Shown: piece by piece, positions 1 to 9,840 of the stretch
Position numbering within the stretch: the stretch's first letter is position 1
How the letters are laid out: the number at the start of each line of letters is the position of its first letter
NCBI GenBank assembly: GCA_963756895.1
Contig: CAVWPI010000001.1
Span: 62,001 to 126,000 of the forward strand
Source: DASUAS01 sp963756895
GTDB lineage: Bacteria; Actinomycetota; Acidimicrobiia; IMCC26256; DASPTH01
Direction of reading: 5' to 3'
DNA: 64,000 bases
Position numbers and translations under genes: made by a program
Notes under the pieces: model-generated
What the model saw: only the letters and a program-made list of their open reading frames with translations
Told to the model about the DNA's origin: nothing
Databases searched by the model: none

Positions 1-841
1 CGATCGTCAGCATCTCCGCCTGCATCCGGCGGTCGAGCACACGTCGGAGATCGGCGGGGTCGGCGAGCGCGGCCCCGAACCGGTCGAGGAACCGGCGCTT
101 GACGCGCCACTCGTTGGCGACGCTGGCGAACGTGGCCATGTACCCGTCGTCGACGCGCACCTGTCCACCGGCGACGGTGTTCAGGGCCTCCTGGTGGAAG
201 GTGATGCCGACGAGGGGCCGGGCCAGGTAGCCGACCTCGCCGGCGCCGCAGACCAGGCGCAAGGAGAGCCCGACGTCGTCCGCGGTCCGGTCCTCGGCGG
301 CGAAGCACTCGGTGGACGAGACGATGCTCCGGCGCACCAGCGCGGTCGCGTAGCTGATGTAGTACGGCGACTCGAGCAGCCGGCGCACCACGGACTGGCT
401 CGGCGCGACCCAGTCGTTCGGCCCACCCGGGTACTCATCGGACTCCTCGTCCTCGTCGCCCGGGGTTTGCGTGATGCGCCGGAACGCCGAGTGCACCAGG
501 CCGACGGCGGGGTGCTCGTCCAGGAAGGCCACCTTCTGCTCGAGGTGGCCGGGCAACATCACGTCGTCGTCGGGCAGCACCGTGAGGTAGGGCGCGGTGC
601 CCGCGTGGAGTCCGACCGAGAGGTTGACGAAGTGACCGAGGTTGCGCTCGTTGCGGAGGTAGTGGACACGCGGATCACCGAACGACGCGACGACCGAAGC
701 GGTGTCGTCGTCCGACGCGTTGTCCGACACGAAGACCTCGACGTCGCCGAACGACTGCTCCAGCACGCTGCCGAGCGTGCGACGGAGCCGTGGCGCACGG
801 TTGTAGGTCGGGATCGTGACGGTGACACGCGGCGAACCCAT
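1..841 (-). CDS. Family 2 glycosyltransferase, 3' end cut by window edge
   Basis: The reverse frame is open from an ATG at 841 to base 1, about 280 codons without a stop, so the C-terminus lies outside the window. The N-terminus reads VTVTIPTYNRAPRLRRTL, the classic start of a GT-A family 2 glycosyltransferase. It is followed by a nucleotide-binding segment (VSDNASDDT) and the metal-binding PDDDV near residue 95. A later AEDRTADDVG segment fits the acceptor-side ED motif. The enzyme should transfer a sugar from an NDP-sugar at the cytoplasmic face of the membrane. It is the last visible gene of a minus-strand run with cytidylyltransferase and C-methyltransferase genes, which suggests it uses a branched or modified CDP-sugar. 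The substrate is unknown. Confidence 0.85.
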   Translation of the reverse strand, partial: MGSPRVTVTIPTYNRAPRLRRTLGSVLEQSFGDVEVFVSDNASDDDTASVVASFGDPRVHYLRNERNLGHFVNLSVGLHAGTAPYLTVLPDDDVMLPGHLEQKVAFLDEHPAVGLVHSAFRRITQTPGDEDEESDEYPGGPNDWVAPSQSVVRRLLESPYYISYATALVRRSIVSSTECFAAEDRTADDVGLSLRLVCGAGEVGYLARPLVGITFHQEALNTVAGGQVRVDDGYMATFASVANEWRVKRRFLDRFGAALADPADLRRVLDRRMQAEMLTI

Positions 842-864
842 GGCGCGCCAACGGTAGTTCGCCG

Positions 865-1503
865 CTAGTCGTCGACGAGCCGGGCGACGAGGTCCAGGTG
901 ACGTGGCTCCGTCACGTGGATGTTGGCGACGTCGCCGGGGATGATGACGACCCGGCCGCCGGCGCGCTCCACCAGCTCCGTGTCCTCGACCGCGTCGGGC
1001 TCGTCGGCGTGGACCGACCGGAGCACGGACGCGCGGAAGGCATGGGGGGTCTGGAGCACGACCATCGCACCATGAGGCACGGTCTCGATGACGGTGCCCT
1101 CGACCGTGACGCGCTTCAAGGGCTCGACCAGTGCGAGTCCCGGTGCGGCCGCGTCGGCGCCGGCGCGCACCGCGGCGACGACGTCGCCGAAGAGGCGGAG
1201 CGGCGCGAGGGGGTGGGCCGGATCGTGCACGACGACGATCTCCGCGGTCGCGGGAACCCTTTGCAGACCGGCGCGCACCGATGCCGCCCGGGTGCGCCCG
1301 CCGGCGACGACCTCGTCGACGCGGTCGCCCTCCCAGCCGACGCCGGACGGCAGCACCACGACGATGCCGTCGCACACCGTCCGCAGGCGCCGCACGACCC
1401 GGTCGGCGAGCGTCACGCCGTGCACCTCGGCGAACTGCTTCCGTCCACCGAAGCGGCTGCCGTCGCCGGCGGCGACGAGCAGACCCCAGACCCCGCCCGT
1501 CAT
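865..1503 (-). CDS. IspD-like cytidylyltransferase (MEP or ribitol/alditol-phosphate type)
   Basis: This is a 212-residue protein starting at ATG 1503. The N-terminal LLVAAGDGSRFGGRKQF is the CTP-binding glycine-rich loop of the IspD/TarI family, and QTPHAFR further on matches the conserved QTPQ-F element. Family members transfer CMP to 2-C-methyl-erythritol 4-phosphate (isoprenoid synthesis) or to ribitol or other alditol phosphates (cell-wall polymers). The usual HDAARP motif is altered here to HDPAHP. The 23-base gap to the GT2 gene and the 13-base gap from the C-methyltransferase gene place it in a sugar operon, so a CDP-activated glycan precursor is as likely as the MEP pathway. An intact copy of ispD elsewhere in the genome would favour the glycan role. 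Confidence 0.75.
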   Translation of the reverse strand: MTGGVWGLLVAAGDGSRFGGRKQFAEVHGVTLADRVVRRLRTVCDGIVVVLPSGVGWEGDRVDEVVAGGRTRAASVRAGLQRVPATAEIVVVHDPAHPLAPLRLFGDVVAAVRAGADAAAPGLALVEPLKRVTVEGTVIETVPHGAMVVLQTPHAFRASVLRSVHADEPDAVEDTELVERAGGRVVIIPGDVANIHVTEPRHLDLVARLVDD

Positions 1504-1516
1504 CTCGTCGCGGACG

Positions 1517-2762
1517 TCACGCGAAGCGGGGCTCGGGGATCGGGACGAGGAACCGGCCGCCGCGGTTGCGGTACTCGGCCTGTTGGTCGAGCACCTCCTC
1601 GGCGAAGTTCCACACGAAGAGCACGGTGTCGTCGGGCTGGTCGGCGACGAGCCGTTCGACCGGCGAGATCGGGATGCGAGTGCCGGGCACCAGCCGGTCG
1701 TGCTTGTGCGGGTTGCGGTCGACGACGAAGTCGATGGTCTCCTCGCCGAGCCCGAGCGCGTTGAGCAGCACGGTGGCCTTCGCCGCGGCGCCGTACCCGG
1801 CGACGCGTCGACCCTGCGCGCGCAGGTCGCCGAGGATGTCGCGCAACGCGTCGCAGAGGAGATCGACACGCGTTCCGAAGTCGCGGTAGTACGAGATGTC
1901 GTCGACGCCGAGCCGGGCTTCCTCGTCGAGCAGCGCGTCGACGGCCGGTCCGACGGGCGCGGCGCCGGCGAGCGCGGCCGTCACCCGGAGGGAGCCGCCG
2001 TGGATCGGGATCCGCTCGACGTCGACCACCTCGAGGCCCTCGGCCGCGAGGAGGTGACGGAGCGACGAGAGCGAGTAGTAGAAGAGGTGCTCGTGGTAGA
2101 TGGTGTCGAACTCGACCGCGTCCACGAGGTCACGGACGTACGGCGTCTCGATCACGAAGCGGCCGTCGTCGCGCAGCACGCGTGCGGCGCCCTGCAGCAC
2201 GCCGGTGATGTCGGGCACGTGGGCCAGCACGTTGTTGGCGTGCAGCACCGACGCCCGCTGTCCTGACGCCGCGGAGCTCGTCGGCGACGCGCGTGCCGAA
2301 GAAGTCGCACACGGTGGGGATCCCCCGTGCCACCGCGACCTCGGCGACGTTCTCGGCCGGATCGATGCCGAGCACCGGCACGCCCAGGGCGCGGTAGTGC
2401 TCGAGGAGGTAGCCGTCATTGCTCGCGATCTCCATCGCGAGGTCGGAGGACCCCAGCCTGCGCGCGGTCACGAGGGACGTTGCCAACTCGCGCGCGTTCT
2501 CGACGACGGTCGGCGCGTACGACGAGAAGTACGCGTAGTCCGTGAACATCACCTCCGGCGCGACCGACACGGTCAGCTGCACGAGCCCACAGGCGTTGCA
2601 GAAGGCGACGTCGAGCGGGTACCGCGCCTCGGGCTCGTCGGCGTCGGCCACCGGCCGGAGCGCGTTGGCCAACGGCTGGTCGCCGAGCGAGAGGATGGTC
2701 TCGAGTGATTCGCTTCCGCAGCCTCGGCAGGGGGAGCTCGGGGGAGCGTTCAGTCTTCCCAC
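1517..2762 (-). CDS. NDP-sugar C-methyltransferase (frameshifted at about 2270)
   Basis: The protein is read from GTG 2762. It begins with a zinc-binding domain: CRGCG near residue 12 and CNACGLVQL near residue 55. It continues with a SAM-binding Rossmann segment (EIASNDGYLLEHYRALG) and ends with the GYGAAAKATVLLN segment typical of the C-terminal Methyltransf_14 domain. These three parts define sugar C-methyltransferases such as TylC3 or EvaC, which methylate a carbon of a 4-keto-6-deoxy NDP-hexose. The frame breaks at 2267-2273; removing one G restores ELRASGQRASVLHANNVLAH. The corrected length of about 414 residues is normal for the family. The start overlaps the end of the CDP-glucose synthase gene by 13 bases, so the product probably acts on a CDP-sugar. 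Confidence 0.85.
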
Positions 2763-3562
2763 ACCTTCCAGGGAGCGGCGCCGCTCTTCCAGAGCTCTTC
2801 CAGCTCGGTGTAGTCGCGCCAGGTGTCCATGCCCATCCAGAACCCCTCGTGGGGGAACACCGCGAGCTCACCGTCGCGCGCCAACTTCTGCAGCGGACCC
2901 TTCTCGAGGGTGAGCGCAGGGTCGTCGTCGAGGTAGTCGAAGAACGCCCGGTCGAAGACGAAGAAGCCGCCGCTGACGAAGCCCTCGGAGACGGTCGGCT
3001 TCTCGTTGAACTCGAGTGCCATGCCCCCCTCGACCTCGAGCTCGCCGTATCGCGACGTGGGGCGCACGCCGGTCACCGTGCCGACCCGGCCGTTGTCGCG
3101 GTGGAACTCGAGGAGCCGCGGGATGTCCACGTCGGCGACCCCGTCGCCGTAGGTGAACAGGAACGTGTCGGTGTCGATGTAGTCGCGGATGCGTCGCACC
3201 CGCGCACCGGTGCCGGCGTGGAGCCCGGTCTCCACACAGGTGACCTCCCACGGTTCGTCGCCCATCGAGTTGTGGAAGACCGGCTCGTGGTCGCCGTGGA
3301 GACGGATGGTGAAGTCGGAGAGGTACTCGCGATGGCGGAGGAAGAGCTCTTTGATCAGCGCGCTGCGGTACCCGAGGCAGAGCGTGAAGCGCTCGAGCCC
3401 GTAGTGGCCGAAGATCTTCATGATGTGCCAGAGGATGGGCTGCTCGCCGATCTCGACCAGCGGCTTCGGCACCCGTTCACCGGTGATCTCGCGCAGGCGG
3501 GTACCCATCCCGCCCGCGAGGATGACGACGGGGAGTCGGGAGATGTCCTCCGGCTCGGTCAT
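2750..3562 (-). CDS. rfbF: Glucose-1-phosphate cytidylyltransferase
   Basis: The 270-residue protein carries VVILAGGMGTRLREITG followed by VPKPLVEIGEQPILWHIM, the signature of glucose-1-phosphate cytidylyltransferase, which makes CDP-glucose from CTP and glucose 1-phosphate. GFWMGMDTWRDY near the C-terminus is also typical. CDP-glucose normally goes to a 4,6-dehydratase (RfbG), which is not in the window, and then to dideoxy or branched sugars. The adjacent C-methyltransferase points to a branched CDP-sugar such as a yersiniose-type residue. I chose ATG 3562 because it overlaps, in ATGA form, the stop of a short upstream reading frame; ATG 3580 is also in frame. The known family length is about 257 residues. 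Confidence 0.92.
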   Translation of the reverse strand: MTEPEDISRLPVVILAGGMGTRLREITGERVPKPLVEIGEQPILWHIMKIFGHYGLERFTLCLGYRSALIKELFLRHREYLSDFTIRLHGDHEPVFHNSMGDEPWEVTCVETGLHAGTGARVRRIRDYIDTDTFLFTYGDGVADVDIPRLLEFHRDNGRVGTVTGVRPTSRYGELEVEGGMALEFNEKPTVSEGFVSGGFFVFDRAFFDYLDDDPALTLEKGPLQKLARDGELAVFPHEGFWMGMDTWRDYTELEELWKSGAAPWKVWED

Positions 3563-3654
3563 CGGGCCTCGGTCGGACATACTGGGCGGACCCGGCCGTC
3601 GGACACGTTCGCGCGCGGATGCGGGTCGTGATCGGCGAGGGAGCGTGATCCCAT
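3559..3654 (-). CDS. Possible leaderless 31-codon leader ORF ahead of rfbF
   Basis: A minus-strand ATG at 3654 lies six bases after a TACGAT minus-10 box (3661-3666). It opens 31 codons that end in TGA overlapping the rfbF ATG as ATGA. The product would be small and Arg/Asp/Pro-rich with no recognisable domain. It could be a translated leader coupled to rfbF, or the true rfbF N-terminus separated by a sequencing indel, or chance. Confidence 0.25.
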   Translation of the reverse strand: MGSRSLADHDPHPRANVSDGRVRPVCPTEAR

Positions 3655-3660
3655 CGGCGA

Positions 3661-3670
3661 ATCGTAACGT
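3661..3670. promoter_or_regulatory. Symmetric divergent minus-10 (rfbF operon / PIG-L gene)
   Basis: The ten bases ATCGTAACGT contain TAACGT on the plus strand and TACGAT on the minus strand, sharing the central TA. The plus reading serves the PIG-L gene, with a leader of about 45 bases. The minus reading serves the rfbF operon. No convincing minus-35 element is visible. Confidence 0.45.
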
Positions 3671-3719
3671 GAGGTCACCGGCACAGGCTCGTCGGAGCTT
3701 CCGCGGATCGGGTGGAACC

Positions 3720-4536
3720 ATGAAGGCGCTCAGGGCGGCGGAACGGGCGCTGTCGCGGGTCGAGGTCCTCGGCTGGCGTCGCGCCCTCGTCCGGCGGTCC
3801 GAGGACATCAGCTGCCCGGTCGGCGCGCGCGTCGTGCATGGTGCTCGCCGCCCACCCCGACGACGAGACCATCGGGTGTGGCGCCATGATCGCGAGGAAG
3901 CGTGCTGCGGGCACGAAGGTGACGATCGTGATCGCGACCGACGGCCGGTACTCGACCCGCTCGCGTCGCGTGACCGAGGGCGAGTTGGCGGCGATCCGGA
4001 CCGAGGAGGCCGTGCGCGCGGCCGAGGCGCTCGGTGTGGCCCGCGACGACGTGGTCTTCCTGCCCCACGACGACCTCTCGCTGGTGTTGTGCGTCCCGAC
4101 GCTGGTCGACGAGCTCACCGAGGTCGTCGAACGGATCGGCGTACCCGACGAGCTCTTCGTGACCTCGGCCCGCGACGGGCACACCGATCACGTGTCCCTG
4201 CACGAGGCGGCGCAGCGTCTCCGGCCGGTGCTCGGGGATGGCTGCCGCATGTTCGAGTACCCCACCTGGTACTGGTACGCCGGCCCCGGCCGGAGCGGAG
4301 CTGCCGGACGTGTGCGGCGTGAATGGCGCACGCTGCGTCGCCTGGTTCGCAACGTGCGGACCACTCCGACGGTGCGGGTCGCCACTGGAGGTCACCTCAC
4401 CGACAAGCGGCGCGCGCTGGCCTGCTACGCGAGTCAGACGACCCGCCTCACCGGCGAGGACGCGTGGCAGATCCTGCCGCCCGACTTCCTCCGGTGCCTC
4501 CTCGGCCGCGCCGAGGTCTTCTTCCCGCTGCGCTGA
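3720..4536 (+). CDS. PIG-L family N-acetylglucosaminide deacetylase (frameshifted near 3836)
   Basis: VLAAHPDDETIGCG provides the AHPDDE zinc-binding motif of LmbE/PIG-L proteins, and GHTDHVSLHEA gives the second metal site (HxDH). Members remove acetyl groups from N-acetylglucosamine units of small glycosides, lipids or antibiotic precursors. An uninterrupted frame starts at ATG 3838, but the better start is ATG 3720: codons from there read MKALRAAERALSRVEVLGW and join the zinc domain if one extra C near 3836 is removed. The corrected protein has about 271 residues, a normal length. It stands divergent from the rfbF operon and converges with the GT4 gene behind it, 15 bases away. Confidence 0.85.
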
Positions 4537-4551
4537 CCCGGGTCGCCGCCG

Positions 4552-6790
4552 TCATCCGCGAGCGATCCACGACGACAGCCGTTCGATCCCTGCCTCGTAC
4601 TCGCCCAGTGGGTCGTGGGTCAGCGCGAGTCGGCGGCTCGCAGCGCCCATCTCCTCCGCCAGGCGGCGATCCCCGAGCACCTCGACCAGGGCGGCCGCGA
4701 GCGCGTCGGGATCGTCACGCCTCACCAGCCGACCGCTGTCGTCATCGATCAGTTCCTCCGGCCCACCCGCGCGTGGCGATCACCGCGCGTCCCGCCGCCA
4801 TCGATTCGAGCACGATCCGGCCCAGGCCCTCCGAGCGCGACGGCAGGCACAGGCACCACGACGTGTCGAGCATCTCGCGCACCACGGGTCGCGGGAGCCG
4901 CTGCGCCATGGTCACCGTCGATCCGATGCCGAGGTGCTCGATCTGCGCTCGCAGCACGGCCTCCTCGGTACCCGCACCGATCATGGTGAGCAGCGCATCG
5001 GGGACGGAGGCGATGACCTTGGGCCATGCCTCCACGAGCACGTCTGCACCCTTGTAGCGCTCGAACCCGCCGGCGAAGAGCACGTGGGGTCGCGGCGGCA
5101 GCGGACGCGGAAGCGGCTCGTAGAAGGCGGCGTAGTCGCTGAACGCGATGTGGTTCTCGATGTCTCCCCGGTAGCCGGTGTCCCGCGTCAGGCCGGCGAG
5201 CCAGAGGCTCACGACCCGCACCCGGTCCGCGTGGTGCACGGCCCAACTGGCCAGGCCGTCGGCCACCAACGCCAGCCAGCGCCGGTGCACGCTCCCGCAC
5301 AGCCGGGTCGCGGTGCGCCAGTCGCCGTGGATCTCCACCTGGATCCGTGGTCGCCAACGCTTCGGGATCGCCTTGCCGAACACGAGCGCGCCGACCGCCT
5401 CGTACGGACTCTGGCACACGATCGCAGCCTGCCTGCGGCCTGCGGCCGCGCCGAGGGCGACGATCGGCGCGACGAGGTAGAAGGTCGGCGTCGAGAGGAA
5501 CTTCGGCCGACCGGCCCGCAGTGCCACGACGCGCACGCCGGGCCCGCGCTCGACGTGGGATCGGGTCCCCGAACCGATCACGACCGTGTCGAGGTGCCGG
5601 TCGTGGATGGCGAACTTCTTCCGCTGATCGTCGTCGAGGGTCACCGCGTTCTTCCCGAGGAACACGGCGCGGGGACGCCGCTTCGCGACGGAGCGGAAGA
5701 CACCCTCGAGTCGATCGGTGGACCGTTCGATGCTCCAGGTCTGGCCGCTGACCGCGGCACCCTCGCGGAGCCGGGCCAGGCGTTCGGGGTCGGCGGCGAG
5801 CGCGCTGAACGCAGCGGCGAACCCGTCGGAGCTGGCGTCGACGAGGACACCGTTGGCGCCGTCCTCGATCACGTCGACCGTCCCCGCGTCGCGGGTCGCG
5901 ATCACCGGCGTCCCCGATGCCAGCGCTTCGATCAGGACGTGCGGGAGGCCCTCGTAGCTGCTGGCGAGCACGAACACGTCCGCCGCCCGCATCCGCTCCA
6001 TCACCTCGTCGTGCGACCGCGCGCCCAGGAACCGGACGCGGTCGGACACGCCGTCGTCCTCGGCGCGACGGCGGAGCGCCGCCGCTTCTGGACCGTCGCC
6101 GACGATGTCGAGACGGGCCTCGGGCACTCGGGCGACCGCACCGATGAGCAGCTCGATGCGCTTCCACGGCACGAGCCGACCGGCGAAGAGCGCGTGCACT
6201 CCCGACGAGGTGCCGTGCTCCGGCGCGGTCGCGGCCGGGATCCGCACGCCGTTGGGGACGACGTCGATGTCGTCACGACCCGACCAACCCCGCACCGTGT
6301 GCCGCAGGTGCTCGCTGGGAGTGACCACCGCGGTCGCCCGCCGGGCCGTCCAGGCCCGTAACGCCTTCATGGCCCGGACGGTGACCGACCGGTTCGGTTC
6401 GTCCTGGAAGGCGTCGAAGGTCGCGCTCGTCAGCCCCCGTCGGACGGCGCGCTCCCACGCCGGATCGCCGACGATCTTCAGCACGACGGGGGACCGCCCC
6501 AGCCGAGCGCCCGCCACCGCGGCGGGCCCCAGCCCGGTGGCGTAGACCACGTCGGACCGACGGCTCCGCAGCGCGATCCACCCCGTCGCCAGGGCATTGC
6601 GGACGGGCCAGGGCCAGCGGCGGGGGAGCCGGACCATGCCCTCGCGGTGCGACCACGTCGGTTCGTCGGTAGGGGCGATCAGCTCGACCTCGTGGCCCCG
6701 CTCGACGAGCTCTTGTCGCAGATCGGCGACGTGGGTGGCCGGACCCCCGATGTCAGGGGGGAAGATTCCGGAGACGAGCAGCACTCTCAT
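4552..6790 (-). CDS. Tandem two-domain GT4 glycosyltransferase (frameshifted at 4766-4768)
   Basis: One polypeptide of about 745 residues contains two complete GT-B family 4 modules. The first (residues 1-370) begins RVLLVSGIFPPDIGGPATHV and has the donor site SSYEGLPHVLIEALASGTPV. The second (from about 375) starts RRPRAVFLGKNAVTLDDD and has SRSEGLGRIVLESMAAGRAV. The second module runs out of frame at 4766-4768; deleting one C of that CCC run restores TRGGPEELIDDDSGRLV and reaches a stop at 4552. Translation starts at ATG 6790 behind a GGAGG site. Each module should add one sugar from an NDP-sugar, so the protein may add two residues in succession. Two separate genes fused by error are unlikely because the joint is in frame and has no start signals. 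Confidence 0.85.
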
Positions 6791-6826
6791 CGTTCGCCTC
6801 CGCCCGGGGGCCCGCCGCCAGCGTTC

Positions 6827-6832
6827 AAGGTA
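6827..6832 (-). promoter_or_regulatory. Minus-10 box of the tandem GT4 gene
   Basis: On the minus strand this is TACCTT, about 35 bases before the ATG at 6790, with a GGAGG ribosome site between. It matches the TANNNT form seen at other starts in the window. Confidence 0.4.
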
Positions 6833-6908
6833 TCTCGCAGAGGGTCACGGAGCGTAGAGCCTCGCCCCCCAGGGTGTTGCATTCCGGCCGTCCGGAGGGC
6901 TCGTCGCC

Positions 6909-7923
6909 TCACGTGACCACGTCGAGGACGCGGTCCGCCCAGTGATCGACCGAGTGGTCCCGTTCGACCTGCTCGCGGAGCCGGCGGCCGATGGCCCGGC
7001 GGTCGAGCGACGCGAACCGGCGGAGACGGTCGGCGAGGGCTTCGTCGTCGCGGCGGGGGAATCGCAGCTCCCGGGGGAGCAGGTCCTCGAAGATCGGGTT
7101 CGACGCGAACACGGGCAGGCACGTGGCCGCGGCCTCGTAGACGACCTTGTCGGGCGCCCCCATCCGCATGTTGTTGACGAGGGCGTCGGCCCGGGCCAGC
7201 AGCGCCGGCACCCGGCTCCGCGGCACCGGCCCTTCGAGGCAGACGCGTGCCCCGACGCCGAGTTCCTCCGTGAGACGCTCGAGCCCGGCGCGGCAGCGGC
7301 GCTCCTCCGCGGTCAGCGCCGGTCCGTAGTGGGTGAGCGTCGCCTCCGAGACCCGCGCCACGGCACGGACCACGGTGTCGATGCCCTTGGCGTCCGAGTA
7401 CCGACCCAGCGACAGCAGGCGCAGCCCGGCGTCACCCGAGCGCTCGACGCAGGCGAACTCGTCGAGGTCGATCCCGTGTCCGATCGCGGTCACCTTGGGC
7501 GACGCCATCGGGAAGGACCGCACGTCGACCGTCACGACCACGTTCGACGCGCGTTCCGCGAGGGTGAGGGCACGGCTCGTCTGCCACTGCGTGTACCAGA
7601 GCACGACGGGCACCCGCAGTGGACGGCAGAGCGGCGCCGCGAGCACCGCGTAGATCGGTGACATGTGGGCGAGCACCGCGACCGGTCTCGGCCGCAGCTC
7701 CGCCGCCAGTGCGGCCTCGAAGCGCAGCCCGCGTTCCGCTCGTGACGCGCCGCCCACCACGTGGACGCGGACAGTTCGATGGGAGGGAGCCGGCCGTGGC
7801 TTCGAGCGCGATCACGACGACCTCGTCGACGCGGCGCGCGAGCGCGCGGATCTTGGCCACCGTGGCGCCGAGCGCGGGATGCTCCGGATCGACCACCTGG
7901 GTGATGAAGACGAACCGTCGCAT
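6909..7923 (-). CDS. GT4 glycosyltransferase (frameshifted near 7780)
   Basis: The N-terminus RRFVFITQVVDPEHPALGAT closely resembles that of the GT4 protein encoded at 8736-9840, so the two are paralogs. The C-terminal module has LLSLGRYSDAKGIDTVVRAV and the donor-site region GAPDKVVYEAAATCLPV, typical of GT-B family 4. The frame shifts at 7771-7788; deleting one base in a C-rich stretch there joins the two halves and gives about 337 residues. It is the last gene of a four-gene minus-strand operon, six bases behind a polysaccharide deacetylase gene. The sugar transferred is not known. Confidence 0.82.
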
Positions 7924-7929
7924 CGGTGG

Positions 7930-8739
7930 TCAGACGGAGCGCGCGAAGCGTCGCTTGGCGGCGAAGACGATGTCGTACCCGCCGGTGAGGCGGGCGTTCC
8001 AGAGCGCGGGGCGGCCCAGCACGTCGATGCTCTGACGGGGGAGGAGGAATGGGTCGTCGGCGCGGTCCAGGGTGCCCGGGAGGGCGGTGAAGGCGGCGTC
8101 GAAACCGGCGCCGCGCACCTGCTCGACGCCCGCCGGCACCAGTTGGGCGAGTCCGCCCCACGGGTAGGCGAACCAGCGGACGGGCCGGCCGGTCCACTCC
8201 TCGAGGCGCTGCCGGTCGCCGTCGACCTCGGACGCGAGGGCGTCGGCCGACAGGTCGAGCGAGAAGTCGAGGTGGGACGTGGTGTGGCTCCCGATGTCGA
8301 AGAGCTCGTGGGCGGCGAGATCGCGGAGCTGGTCGAGGCCGAGCGGCGCGAGGTCGCGCGTCCGTCGCAGCCGTTCCTGCCGGAACGTGCGCGCCTGGGC
8401 CGGTCCGAGCCCGACGTACCCCGACGACACGAAGAAGGTCGCCGGGCACGCGAGGTCCTCGAGCACTGGCGCCGCGACTTCGTGCCAATCGGCGTAGCCG
8501 TCGTCGAACGTCAACGCGAGCTGCTCGCGACCGGGCTCGGTGCGCGGCGCCACCAGGTCGCCGAGCGGCACGATGTCGTACCGCGTGCGCAGCCAGTCGA
8601 TGCACGTCCGGAACGCGTCCGCATGCTCGACGTCGTGCAGCATGACGACCTGCCGGGAGCGACGGCCCGAGCCCACGAGTCGCTGCCCGAAGGCGGCGGC
8701 GACGATGGCGCCGTCGCGCGCGGCGGACTTGACGCTCAT
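7930..8739 (-). CDS. Polysaccharide deacetylase (NodB homology domain)
   Basis: The 269-residue protein contains LALTFDDGYADW (the TFDDG motif carrying catalytic and metal aspartates) and IGSHTTSHLDF (the H-S/T-x-x-H zinc motif) of carbohydrate esterase family 4, followed by RWFAYPWGG. CE4 enzymes remove N- or O-acetyl groups from polymers such as chitin, peptidoglycan or exopolysaccharide. No signal peptide is evident; the N-terminus is short and basic, so it probably acts in the cytoplasm or at the membrane during synthesis. Its ATG overlaps the stop of the upstream GT4 gene as ATGA, implying coupled translation. Confidence 0.88.
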   Translation of the reverse strand: MSVKSAARDGAIVAAAFGQRLVGSGRRSRQVVMLHDVEHADAFRTCIDWLRTRYDIVPLGDLVAPRTEPGREQLALTFDDGYADWHEVAAPVLEDLACPATFFVSSGYVGLGPAQARTFRQERLRRTRDLAPLGLDQLRDLAAHELFDIGSHTTSHLDFSLDLSADALASEVDGDRQRLEEWTGRPVRWFAYPWGGLAQLVPAGVEQVRGAGFDAAFTALPGTLDRADDPFLLPRQSIDVLGRPALWNARLTGGYDIVFAAKRRFARSV

Positions 8740-9840
8740 GGCCGGGCCTCGTCGTGTGCGATCGGCGCGATGGCGCTCCCGGTCTTCGACGCGGCGACCT
8801 CCGCCAGGATCTTCCCCCAGAACTGGGCGAGGCCGTGCTGGTCGGCGACGATGGCGCGGAGCCGAACGCCGATGGCCCGCCGGTCGCGCTCGTCGAGATC
8901 GAGCACCCGTGTGATGCCACGTGCCTGCGCGTGGACGTCGTCGTGGTCGAGCACGAGCACCTCGCGCAGGTCGTCGGGGAGCAACTCGGCGAACGCGGCG
9001 TTGGTCGAGACGACGGGGAGGCCGCACGCCATCGCCTCTGCGATCGCCTTGTCGAGTCCGCCGTCGGAGAAGCTCACCGCAGCGCGGTGTCGACCGAGCA
9101 CGGGTCGAAGCTCGTCCTGCGGCACCGCGCCGACGAAGTGCACGGCGTCCGACAGCTCCAACCGCGCGACGAGGGCGTCGAGCTCGGCGCGGTAGTGCCG
9201 GTCGCCGTCGAGCTCGGGACCGCAGACGTCGAGGGAGCACACGCGTCCCGTCACGTCGCGCACGACGCCGCAGCGCGGCGACGAGCCGATCTACCCGCTT
9301 CACCGGCGTGACCCGGCCGACCGTGACCAGGTCGGCGGTGGCCGTCATGTCCTCCGCCGGCGGCCGGAACAGATCCAGGTCGATGCCGTGCCCGACGACT
9401 CGCACGTTGGCGAGGTCGAGGGGGAACGAGCTCGGGGTCGCGGTGAACACCAGGTCGTCGCACCAGCGCGCGTAGAAGGCCATGCTGCGGCTCACGTGAC
9501 TGTGCGTCTTCCACTGGTACACGCGTCGGCCGCTCAGGAGCTTCACCGGCAGGAGCAACGCGGGGTACGGACCGCCCTGGAGCACGAAGAAGAAGTCGGC
9601 CTCCCGGCGCCGCAACGCCCGCACCACCTCGGCGTAGAAGTTCCACAGCCGGGTCGCCTTGCCGATGCCGAGATCCACGACCGTGACGTTCTCGGGCAGC
9701 TCGTGGCGCCCGACGCGCAGGGCGAGCACCCGGACGCGCGCCACGCCGGGATCGCCGGCGAGGGCGCGGATCCACCGTACGAGGGTCGCGCTGACGGGAT
9801 CGTCGCGGTCGACCGCCTGACAGATGAGCACCGGACTCAC
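8736..9840 (-). CDS. GT4 glycosyltransferase (frameshifted near 9270)
   Basis: The N-terminus LICQAVDRDDPVSATLVRWI matches the paralog ending at 6909. Later motifs are VTVGRVTPVKRVDRLVAAL, FVGAVPQDELRPVLG and SDGGLDKAIAEAMACGLPVV, the last carrying the donor-binding glutamates of GT-B family 4. Codons switch frame at 9268-9274, where one extra G sits in a GG; without it the protein reads VAALRVVRDVTGRV. GTG 9840 is preferred because it overlaps the sulfotransferase stop as GTGA; ATG 9849 is an in-frame alternative. Corrected length is about 367 residues. It belongs to an operon with a sulfotransferase, a deacetylase and its paralog. Confidence 0.83.
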
